DNA from: Cyclobacterium jeungdonense
GTDB lineage: Bacteria > Bacteroidota > Bacteroidia > Cytophagales > Cyclobacteriaceae
Reading direction: 5' to 3'
Assembly: GCF_010994275.1 (NCBI RefSeq)
Contig: NZ_WMCD01000013.1
Location: 1 to 64,000 of the forward strand
DNA length: 64,000 nt
Numbering within the stretch: the first letter of the stretch is position 1; each line of letters begins with the position of its first letter. Position numbers and translations under genes: made by a program. The notes below the pieces were generated by a model, which was given only the letters and a program-made list of their open reading frames with translations, was not told the DNA's origin and made no database searches. Shown here piece after piece: positions 33,324 through 41,338 of the stretch.

Positions 33324-36300
33324 TTAATCGAGTTGCTGTTGGGTTTGGAGATAGGCCATTAAATTTATCACTTCCTGATTGGATAAAGGCTCAAATAAAC
33401 CTGGCGGCATCAGTGATACATTGGTAACCTCTTTGTTTTGAATAGAGGATTTATTGATCTGGACCGGGTCTTGTCCTGCTATTTTCAGGGTAAGTTGCCG
33501 TGGATTTTCTGCGACCACATTTCCAGTATACGTGCGGCCATCCATGGTGGTGATAACTACCAGACGGTAAGCATCCTGAATTTCGGCACTTGGCTCCAAT
33601 ACATTCAGTAATATGTAATCGGGATCTTGCCGATTCGAACCCGTCAGATCGGGGCCGATATCTGCACCCTCTGCAAACATTTTATGACAACTACCACAGG
33701 ATTGCTGGAATAGGCGCTTGCCTTCTCGCAGGTTTGCCGTAGAAAGGGCTTCTTTGGTTAGAAGGTTTCGGTATTGTTGGTAAGCAGCCTCATCATTGGG
33801 CACATGTTCTATGGGGCCCCAAATTTCGATAAAGCCGCTTCCAATCACCCGGTGCAACTGCCTGGCTAGGGTGACCGGGATGTCTTTTTTTGAAATGGTT
33901 CCGGATTTAATCTCATCCATCAACAAGTTGCCGTAAATAGGTCTGGAAGCCAGGGATTGCAGAATCGCGGTTTTCTGCGCTGCCGATGCCTCGGGATAGA
34001 GGCGGATCAAGTTTGATCCCAAATCCGCCCGATTGTAACTCGCAACAGCCTTTATAGCTTCTAATCTCAATGCTTCTACTTCAAGAAGTTTCGGTAGGAG
34101 GGGAATTAATTCTTGCTTTTGCTGTGCCGAAAGCATTTGCAGCGCCTGGATTTTATCTTCATTAGTTACTGTCGGTGCCGTTAAAGTATTGATTGCTTTT
34201 TGGGTAGCTTCTGCGTCGCCAAATTGTGCCGTAATTTGCGCAGCAAGCCGCCCAATTTCTCCATTTCCCTGTATTTGCTCGGCTAATGACCTCCATGCTT
34301 CCGGCATGGAAAGATCGGTTCTGCCTTCCATTCCCTGAAGCATTCCATTTAGTAATACTTGTTTGTTTTGTTCGGCTTGCCGGATCGCGGAGAGTAAAGG
34401 AGTCATGTGATCTCCATCCACCGCCCTGCGGGCCATGAATTGTGCTAAAAGCGGTATCTCTGATGTCCTGGCAAGGGATAAAAAGCGGGAAGGATTTTTG
34501 TCAATCAAGTATTCGGTCCCGAACCAGATCATCTTGGGCAGGTTATGATCATTCCGGTCTTCATCCCGGCTCATCAATGCGGCTGCCAAATCCCATTTCC
34601 ATGGTTCGGGGATGCGCTGTAAGGCAGAAGCGAGGTATAGCCTTACCCTTGGTGATGGATCCGTTTTAGCCATTTGGGCAAATTTTTCTCTCGCGACTGT
34701 CGGAGGGTTCCGGTCTTCACAAAGCAGTTGTATACCCCAGGCCCGGACATATGGATCCCGGTCGTCCAACAAGGATAAAAGGTCTTGCTGTTGCCAACCG
34801 TTTACCTGGTGTAAGGTCCACAGAGCCCGGAGGCGGTAATCGACATTTTTATGGTTGTTGAAAATTTCTTTTAATTCGGTAATACTTGCCTCATTTATTG
34901 GATTGTTTACAGCCCTTTTCTGGAGAATGCCTCTTGCCCTTCGGGAATGCCAGTCACTTTTACTGGTTTGGAGCTGTACCAGTTCTGAATCGGATAGGAT
35001 ATTCAAGTCTTCGTACCTGCCTTCCCATTCTTCAGCGCGGGAATTTTCGGGCATGATACGGAATATTCTGCCTGTTTCTCCATGCAACACTTCCTGCCCG
35101 CAAATATCGGCATCGTGCCAGTCCAAAACATATACACCGCCCTCAGGGCCTATTTCCATACTGAAGCCTACCCACTGTGCATTATTGGCCAATAGGAAAT
35201 CGTCCCCATGCTGTCCTGTAAATCCAGAGCCTTTTGGAATGAGTTCGTCTGTCAATACAGCATGTTCGTGAATATTTGCCATAAATACCCGTCCCCTTTC
35301 CTCATCGGGAAAGGCATCGGATTGGTAGATTCGGGCTCCACCATGGGCAGAACGATGGCTATGGTCGGTGATGGTTTTGATGTCTTCATATACGTAAGGA
35401 TTGAAATGTTGGCCTCCCTGCCGGTGGTAAATTCCACCCGGGATCACGTGCCACAGGTGTGGTATCACGCAGGCGCTCATGATCCATTGCCCTTTGGGGT
35501 CATAATCGATGCCCCAGGGGTTACTAAAGCCATGTGCTACGACCTCAAATTCGTGTTTTACAGGATGGTACCGCCAGACACCTCCATTGATGTCCACACC
35601 TTCCGCCTCCAATAAATTCTCCGGAAAAGGATCCTTATGGTAATACAATTTCTTAGTTTCTTCCCCAACAGGCTTTCTGATTTTGGAAGGCGTAGCAAAT
35701 CCCTGCAGTCCATACAACCACCCATCCGGCCCCCAATGAAGGCTATTCAAGGTTTCGTGCCTGTCCCGAATGCCCCAGCCGGTCAGCAATACTTCGATGT
35801 CATTGACATCAGCCCGATCATCCCCATCTTTGTCCGGGATAAACAAAAGATTGGGTGGAGCACCTACATAAACCCCTTCAAACCCGATAGCCAGTGCCGC
35901 AGGAAAAGCCAGGCCTTCCATAAAAACCTTCTTTTTATCGGCCTGTCCGTCACCATCGGTATCCTCCAAAATCAGAATTCTACTATCACCTGCATTCGAA
36001 AATCCGTCTCCCCGGGATTCATAATCCTTGTTTTCCGCTATCCATAGCCTGCCCTTATCATCCCAGCAAAAAGCCATGGGTTGGGTAATCATAGGCTCGG
36101 AAGCAAAAACGTTGGCCTGAAAACCTTCTTTGATGGTCATTTCTTCCACGGCCTCTTCCGGAGATAGGAATTTGGCTTTTCTTCCTTCTTCCCGGGCGAT
36201 GCCCCATAGAGCAGTTGTATTGTACATTCCGGTATTTCCAGTATACTCGCCCCAGGCTTCGGTTAAGGCCAGGTCTTGAAATTCATCAGTATAGAACAGC

Positions 36301-37148
36301 AGCCGGTGCTTCAGAACTAATTTTTCACCCGCTGCCAGGTTCCAGTCCTCATCCCGGGTGTAAGCGGGACCCACACCAAACTGATTGTCTACGCGCCATT
36401 TTTGAGGGTACCCTTTGTTTTCCGGGTGGTCAAACAAGGCAATATTTGCCGGGTTGTCCCTTCCTTTCACCTGCATGCCAATATTCAACCACATGGAGGG
36501 CTGGCCTTCAGCCATATCGTTTTGCTGTCTTGCGGTGTTGATAACCCTGGCATCCATTCCCTCTGACCAGGGCATTCTTAGAAAAAGACCTCCGTAATCG
36601 TATTTACCAATGGTAACAGCTTCTTCCGCCTGTCCAACCCATTCCAGGTCCAGAAAATATTTTTGATCTTCCATCCTGAAAGTCCAGTTTTGGGTTTCGG
36701 TTAGAATGGGGTTACCAAGGCTGTCCAGCATTTCGTACACGGTCTGCCATTCCACTTGTTCTCCTTCTCCCTGAAGTACATTCGCCGCCACCTTTCGCCA
36801 ATGATTTTCCCCTGGATGGTGAAAAAAATCCCGTCCGTTTACCCGTGTAAACCCCCAATAAAGCCCGGTCTGGTGCTTATGATGCCCCGGGCTGTATTCG
36901 GTTAAGATTCCTTTCCCATCTGGAGAACGTATAGGATGAATGTAGGGCCGAAATCCTTCTTTCGTTTCCTGTATCAGGAGGGGTTGGTCCGGCATGTCTT
37001 TTCTCAGGATCTGAAGCTGTCCCGTCTCTTCATTCCGTATGATTTTTAAATCAACAGGACCTTCTACGTTACGTTGGTTTTCGCCATTCCTGCCTCCACC
37101 GCAACCGACGGTCACCAGCAGGAGAATTAGGACAAGGTTATTTCGCAT
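33324..37148 (-). CDS. DUF6807 / PVC-type dehydrogenase / HEAT / cytochrome c fusion lipoprotein
   Basis: 1274-aa multidomain lipoprotein (lipobox TVGC, Cys about residue 16). Order: DUF6807 (PmoA-like) domain about 35-325 (HKHQTGLYWGFTRVNG); a PVC-type membrane-bound dehydrogenase beta propeller about 340-740 (AFCWDDKGRLWIAENKDY, EDTDGDGQADKKKVF, FSNPWGIDYDPKGQW); HEAT-like helical repeats about 770-1120; and a C-terminal cytochrome c with CGSCH near 1152 and a Met in SLMPPG. Likely a periplasmic sugar or alcohol dehydrogenase passing electrons to its own heme. It follows the sulfatase by 13 nt in the same operon. Substrate unknown. Confidence 0.85.
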   Translation of the reverse strand: MRNNLVLILLLVTVGCGGGRNGENQRNVEGPVDLKIIRNEETGQLQILRKDMPDQPLLIQETKEGFRPYIHPIRSPDGKGILTEYSPGHHKHQTGLYWGFTRVNGRDFFHHPGENHWRKVAANVLQGEGEQVEWQTVYEMLDSLGNPILTETQNWTFRMEDQKYFLDLEWVGQAEEAVTIGKYDYGGLFLRMPWSEGMDARVINTARQQNDMAEGQPSMWLNIGMQVKGRDNPANIALFDHPENKGYPQKWRVDNQFGVGPAYTRDEDWNLAAGEKLVLKHRLLFYTDEFQDLALTEAWGEYTGNTGMYNTTALWGIAREEGRKAKFLSPEEAVEEMTIKEGFQANVFASEPMITQPMAFCWDDKGRLWIAENKDYESRGDGFSNAGDSRILILEDTDGDGQADKKKVFMEGLAFPAALAIGFEGVYVGAPPNLLFIPDKDGDDRADVNDIEVLLTGWGIRDRHETLNSLHWGPDGWLYGLQGFATPSKIRKPVGEETKKLYYHKDPFPENLLEAEGVDINGGVWRYHPVKHEFEVVAHGFSNPWGIDYDPKGQWIMSACVIPHLWHVIPGGIYHRQGGQHFNPYVYEDIKTITDHSHRSAHGGARIYQSDAFPDEERGRVFMANIHEHAVLTDELIPKGSGFTGQHGDDFLLANNAQWVGFSMEIGPEGGVYVLDWHDADICGQEVLHGETGRIFRIMPENSRAEEWEGRYEDLNILSDSELVQLQTSKSDWHSRRARGILQKRAVNNPINEASITELKEIFNNHKNVDYRLRALWTLHQVNGWQQQDLLSLLDDRDPYVRAWGIQLLCEDRNPPTVAREKFAQMAKTDPSPRVRLYLASALQRIPEPWKWDLAAALMSRDEDRNDHNLPKMIWFGTEYLIDKNPSRFLSLARTSEIPLLAQFMARRAVDGDHMTPLLSAIRQAEQNKQVLLNGMLQGMEGRTDLSMPEAWRSLAEQIQGNGEIGRLAAQITAQFGDAEATQKAINTLTAPTVTNEDKIQALQMLSAQQKQELIPLLPKLLEVEALRLEAIKAVASYNRADLGSNLIRLYPEASAAQKTAILQSLASRPIYGNLLMDEIKSGTISKKDIPVTLARQLHRVIGSGFIEIWGPIEHVPNDEAAYQQYRNLLTKEALSTANLREGKRLFQQSCGSCHKMFAEGADIGPDLTGSNRQDPDYILLNVLEPSAEIQDAYRLVVITTMDGRTYTGNVVAENPRQLTLKIAGQDPVQINKSSIQNKEVTNVSLMPPGLFEPLSNQEVINLMAYLQTQQQLD

Positions 37149-37161
37149 GGGTTGGGTTTAG

Positions 37162-38739
37162 TTAATAGTCACTTTTGGGGTGAATTACGCCATATTGTCT
37201 TTTTAATCGCTTAAACCGGTCAGTAAGGGAGCTTTGAATGGAGTCGTATTCGGGATGATTGTAAATATTATTCATCTCCATGGGATCTTCCTGCAGATCG
37301 TACATCTCCCACTCATCCAGTTCGTAAAAATGCATGAGCTTAAATCTCTCACCGGTGATGCCCTCGTGTTTGTTTACACTATGCACGCCGGGGAATTCAT
37401 AATAATGGTAATACAGGTAATCCCTCCAATTCTCTGGAGTGTCTCCGGTCATTAATGGGAGCAGGCTTCTGCCTTGCATGCGGTCGGGAGCTTCAATTCC
37501 AGCGACATCCAAAAAGGTCTGCGCAAAATCCAGGTTGGAAACAAGGTCCTTGTTGACCGTTCCTTCGGGGATTTTACCTTGCCATTGCATCAGTAGTGGT
37601 GTACGAAAGGATTCTTCGTACATAAAGCGCTTGTCAAACCATCCATGCTCTCCCAGGTAAAAACCCTGGTCTGAGGTATACACAATCAGGGTGTTTTCAT
37701 CCAGCCCGTTTTCCTCCAAATAATCCAATACCCTGCCCACGTTGTCATCAACGGAACGGATGGTGGCCAGGTAATCGCGCATGTATCGCTGGTATTTCCA
37801 GCGGACCAGTTCTTCTCCTTGAAGGTTCTTCTCCTGAAATTCCTGAATAATGGGATCGTAAACGGCATCCCAGGCGGCTCGCTGCTCCTCATTCATGCGG
37901 CCGTAAGTGCGGTTAAAACTACCTTTGTTCCTGTTTTCTTCCGTCCAAAGCTTCAAATCTGAATCTAACTGCATGGTTTCCCGGATGGTCATGTCCTGCT
38001 CTTTTGCGGCGGTTCCCCGGGTGTCGTAATCATCAAAAAGGTTGAAAGGCTCGGGGAATTCTACATCTTCGTACAGTTCCAGATGATCCGGTCCTTTTTC
38101 CCATTCCCGGTGGGGCGCCTTGTGTTGAAGCATCAGCATAAAAGGTTTTCCATCGGCTTTATTGGCCTCCAGCCATGCTAGGGATTTGTCCGTGATCAGG
38201 TCGGTCACATAGCCTTCTACCGCTCCGGTGTCGGTGTCCGAAATAAAATCAGGGTTGTAATAATGCCCCTGCCCCGGAAGGATTTCCCAATGGTCAAAAC
38301 CCGTGGGTTTAGAGCGCAGATGCCATTTACCAATAAGGGCGGTGGTATAACCATTTTCCCTCAATAGCTTCGGAAAGGTGATTTGTTCCCCGTCAAAGAT
38401 ATCACCATTGGTCCGGAGCCCGTTTACATGACTATGTGCCCCGGTTAAAATCGTAGCCCTGGAAGGCGCACAAATGGAGTTCGTTACATAGGCCCTGTCA
38501 AAGCGCATCCCCCGATCGGCAATTCTATCAATATTAGGTGTGGGAGCAAGTTTGGAAAAGCGGTCCTCATAGGCACTGATAGCTTGAAAAGCATGATCAT
38601 CGGAAAAAATAAACAAAATGTTAGGAGGACCGGATGCAGTGACCTCCTCCGTTTCTTTTTTGGTACAGGATGCCACTATCAATGCAAATAGCAAAAACAG
38701 GAACAGGCTTTTAATGGGTTGAAAATGGACTTTTCTCAT
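37162..38739 (-). CDS. Type I sulfatase lipoprotein (arylsulfatase family)
   Basis: 525-aa S1-family sulfatase. Lipoprotein signal ends IVASC (Cys25). The metal site FSDDHA is near residue 46, and the active-site Cys90 is in CAPSRATILTG, where formylglycine is made from Cys by a maturase not in this window. Further motifs are GKWHLRSKP, YTSDQGFYLGEHGWFDKR and a C-terminal sulfatase domain. It removes sulfate esters from a glycan, probably a sulfated polysaccharide or mucin-like substrate. The dehydrogenase fusion gene starts 13 nt after its stop, suggesting co-expression. Confidence 0.92.
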   Translation of the reverse strand: MRKVHFQPIKSLFLFLLFALIVASCTKKETEEVTASGPPNILFIFSDDHAFQAISAYEDRFSKLAPTPNIDRIADRGMRFDRAYVTNSICAPSRATILTGAHSHVNGLRTNGDIFDGEQITFPKLLRENGYTTALIGKWHLRSKPTGFDHWEILPGQGHYYNPDFISDTDTGAVEGYVTDLITDKSLAWLEANKADGKPFMLMLQHKAPHREWEKGPDHLELYEDVEFPEPFNLFDDYDTRGTAAKEQDMTIRETMQLDSDLKLWTEENRNKGSFNRTYGRMNEEQRAAWDAVYDPIIQEFQEKNLQGEELVRWKYQRYMRDYLATIRSVDDNVGRVLDYLEENGLDENTLIVYTSDQGFYLGEHGWFDKRFMYEESFRTPLLMQWQGKIPEGTVNKDLVSNLDFAQTFLDVAGIEAPDRMQGRSLLPLMTGDTPENWRDYLYYHYYEFPGVHSVNKHEGITGERFKLMHFYELDEWEMYDLQEDPMEMNNIYNHPEYDSIQSSLTDRFKRLKRQYGVIHPKSDY

Positions 38740-39018
38740 TATGCGATATTAACAGATAAAATGGGTATATTTATTACTTATTTGAACGTAGAAGGAAACA
38801 ATATAAAAACATTTCCTCGCACAAAGAAATTTGATTGCAGCAAAACCATGAGTTGTTTACCGAAGGATTTGTTTTTATAGGAAATGGAAGTTCTTTTAGG
38901 GTACTGCTTAGTCTGGGGCCAAATAGGTATTCAGGATAGAATGAATTAGTAATCTTGCCATTATAAAAAGGTTACTAACCCATATTTTCTATTGTAATGG
39001 CTTTAAATTTTAAAATGG

Positions 39019-39903
39019 ATGTTTAAGTCAATAGTTTATCAGATTCCTTTTTTTCTATTTTTTATGATGTCCCAGGTAGGCTTAGGTAGACAGCATCCTA
39101 TTCAGGTATTGACTGCTAAAACTGGTTTGGTGGCCCTTTGGGATTTCAAAGAGCCTGCAGGAACGCCCAGGAATGCGGTAGGTAAGGGAGACTTTCCTCT
39201 CAATGAAATGAACGGCCCGATAGCGCGAATGGAGGAAGGGCCGCTCTCCGGCTTTTCATCCCATTTTGGGAAAAACGTCTTTTTGGCGCTTCCTTATGAG
39301 AAGACCGGTGCGCTAAATATTCATGGAAAAGGACAGGAAATTTCGGTCATGGCCTGGGTGAAATGGTTCGGTAAAACCGGTTTTGTAGGAGGTATGTGGA
39401 ATGAATATACGGATGGAGGGAAAAGACAATACGGACTTTTTGTGGACCTTCCCCATTACAACGGTGCCAATCAGGTATGTGGCCATGTATCCGCCAACGG
39501 TGGTCCCACTCCTCCATTTCCGTATAGCTGTGATTACTCAGCCAGCAATCAGGAACTGACCCGAGGGAAATGGCATTTTATTGCTTTCACCTATGATGGA
39601 ACGTATATTAAATCCTATCTGGATGGGGAGTTTCAGGAAAGAGCGCCTGAGCCCATAAAAAATACCCAAGTTTTTCCCGGATTACCCGATGGTTTGGTTC
39701 ATTCCAAAAACCCCTACTATTTCCCTGATGGATTGGGGGATAATGGTTCGGATTTCACCGTTGGGGCAGTGGTGTTGCAAAGGGGTATGGGGAATTTTTT
39801 CAACGGGCTCATAGGGGGGCTTGCAGTTTTTGACCGTGTTCTGGATGAAGGTGAATTGCTGGAAATTAACCGACTGACTATGAATCAAACGGCTCCTCAA
39901 TAA
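39019..39903 (+). CDS. Secreted LamG-domain (concanavalin-like lectin) protein
   Basis: 294-aa protein with a signal peptide (MFKSIVYQIPFFLFFMMSQVGLG) and one LamG/laminin-G-like beta-sandwich. Typical parts are VALWDFKEP near the start, ISVMAWVKWFG, WHFIAFTYDGTYIKSYLDGE and GLIGGLAVFDRVLDEGELLEI at the end. It probably binds a carbohydrate and may be an accessory module or an uncharacterised enzyme. It is convergent with the second DUF6807 gene. Confidence 0.72.
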   Translation: MFKSIVYQIPFFLFFMMSQVGLGRQHPIQVLTAKTGLVALWDFKEPAGTPRNAVGKGDFPLNEMNGPIARMEEGPLSGFSSHFGKNVFLALPYEKTGALNIHGKGQEISVMAWVKWFGKTGFVGGMWNEYTDGGKRQYGLFVDLPHYNGANQVCGHVSANGGPTPPFPYSCDYSASNQELTRGKWHFIAFTYDGTYIKSYLDGEFQERAPEPIKNTQVFPGLPDGLVHSKNPYYFPDGLGDNGSDFTVGAVVLQRGMGNFFNGLIGGLAVFDRVLDEGELLEINRLTMNQTAPQ

Positions 39904-39935
39904 TTTTGGAGGATATGGTCATTACTTGCTGGCGT

Positions 39936-41138
39936 TCAATCCAGAATTTCAACCCCAATGGGATCTATTAGGTCATTACGGATACTTTCGATCACCTTTT
40001 TGTCTGGCTCTCCCTGATGAACATAATACCGAAAGCTGCTTTTAAAAGTTTCTCCCGGAGCAATGGTAAATTCGCCATCTACCATGGGAGCGTAGACCCA
40101 ATAAGGCATGGTGGGATGAACGCGTATGGCTTGCGGGTATCTGAAATTGTCAGGATGCCCAAATACGGTGGCTCCGGCGGTTTCTCCCTCCACTTCCCCG
40201 AAGGCAGCTACCCAGGAGGCATGGGTGTGGTTGGCGTTTTCTCCGGTATATCCCTCCGAGGTTAATATGTTCCAGGTATTCGAATAATGAACCGAGTCCA
40301 CGGAATTCCATTCTTTAGAACCCCGAAACCCCATGCCCCCATAGTGGTAATCCAATATAAACAAGGTATCACTACTGGTGTTGGTTTGCTCGGAAATCAG
40401 GTCAAACAGGTAATAATCGGAAGTGGGGAAAACCACTACTTTCCATTTCTCCTCTAATACTTCACCGTGTTTCAGACTAATATGGCTTAGCAAGCTTTCA
40501 AATAAGGCAGCATTGACTCCCTCTTCCACATGCATCAAATCTACATGCTCCACGGTTCCGGTTTCTTGATGCTGATTCCAGAAATCTACTTTTTCTCCTT
40601 TAAATTGCGTATTAACCCAGGCATTGAATATAGCATGTTGATGGGTATGACCCACAGGGAATGCATCTGTCAGTACCTGTCCTTCCGGGCTGTAGAGAGG
40701 GTGAATCATCCCGCTTCTTTTATAATATTCGGGAAGCCCTTCATCGGGCATGGCGGTAGCCGTTTGGTAAAATAAAACGGGTTGTTCGTTAACCGCAATT
40801 TCCACGCCTTCCTCGGATTGGTTTACTGTTACCCGATTGGACACGTTTCCTTTAGCTTGACGTAATCCAAAATCGCCGGTTGTTCCGGCTGGCATCTCGT
40901 CAATGAATACCAAAAGATCCCCCGATGCCAAAACCTGTGCAGGAAAGGCCTTTCCGCTTTTTTCATTCACCAGCTCATAGTCACTTCCAGCTGGCAAATC
41001 CTTGTTTAAGGGGATTATTAGGGGACAGTTTTTTCGGTCCACCTCACCAGCATCCAGTACAATGCTCATAATAGGAGAGGAGGAGCAGCCCATTTGAGCC
41101 AAAAGAAGCATACCGATGTAAAAATAAGCTTTTAACAT
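39936..41138 (-). CDS. DUF6807 (PmoA family) lipoprotein
   Basis: 400-aa lipoprotein (LLLAQMGCSSS, Cys about 18) with a DUF6807 domain across about residues 25-390. Shared features with the N-terminal domain of the fusion gene: IHPLYSPEGQVLTDAFPVGHTHQHAIFNAW, WNQHQETGTVEH, LDYHYGGMGFRGS and FGHPDNFRYPQAIRVH. The His-rich HTHQHA segment resembles a metal or catalytic site. Members are often named methane oxygenase PmoA, which is misleading. It lies close to sulfatase, LamG and sialidase genes, suggesting carbohydrate metabolism in the periplasm. Confidence 0.78.
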   Translation of the reverse strand: MLKAYFYIGMLLLAQMGCSSSPIMSIVLDAGEVDRKNCPLIIPLNKDLPAGSDYELVNEKSGKAFPAQVLASGDLLVFIDEMPAGTTGDFGLRQAKGNVSNRVTVNQSEEGVEIAVNEQPVLFYQTATAMPDEGLPEYYKRSGMIHPLYSPEGQVLTDAFPVGHTHQHAIFNAWVNTQFKGEKVDFWNQHQETGTVEHVDLMHVEEGVNAALFESLLSHISLKHGEVLEEKWKVVVFPTSDYYLFDLISEQTNTSSDTLFILDYHYGGMGFRGSKEWNSVDSVHYSNTWNILTSEGYTGENANHTHASWVAAFGEVEGETAGATVFGHPDNFRYPQAIRVHPTMPYWVYAPMVDGEFTIAPGETFKSSFRYYVHQGEPDKKVIESIRNDLIDPIGVEILD

Positions 41139-41338
41139 AGATTATATGGGTTGAGAGACAGAATCCAATGGTAAGATCGTAAGGGGAAAGTGGAATTCCA
41201 ATTTGCTACGGTAAAATTTTGAAATGGCTGCCAAACAAACGTACGGACCTAGCATTTTAACCGCAATATTTTTCAATTTGGCTTTTTATTCACCATATTG
41301 TTCGTCTTGATATCGTCTATTCTCGTTTTCAATTTCTT

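Noticed and set aside
33324..41138. Methane monooxygenase function suggested by the name PmoA
   Set aside because: The DUF6807 (PmoA-like) proteins here are secreted lipoproteins without membrane helices or copper motifs. The name is a historical misannotation.
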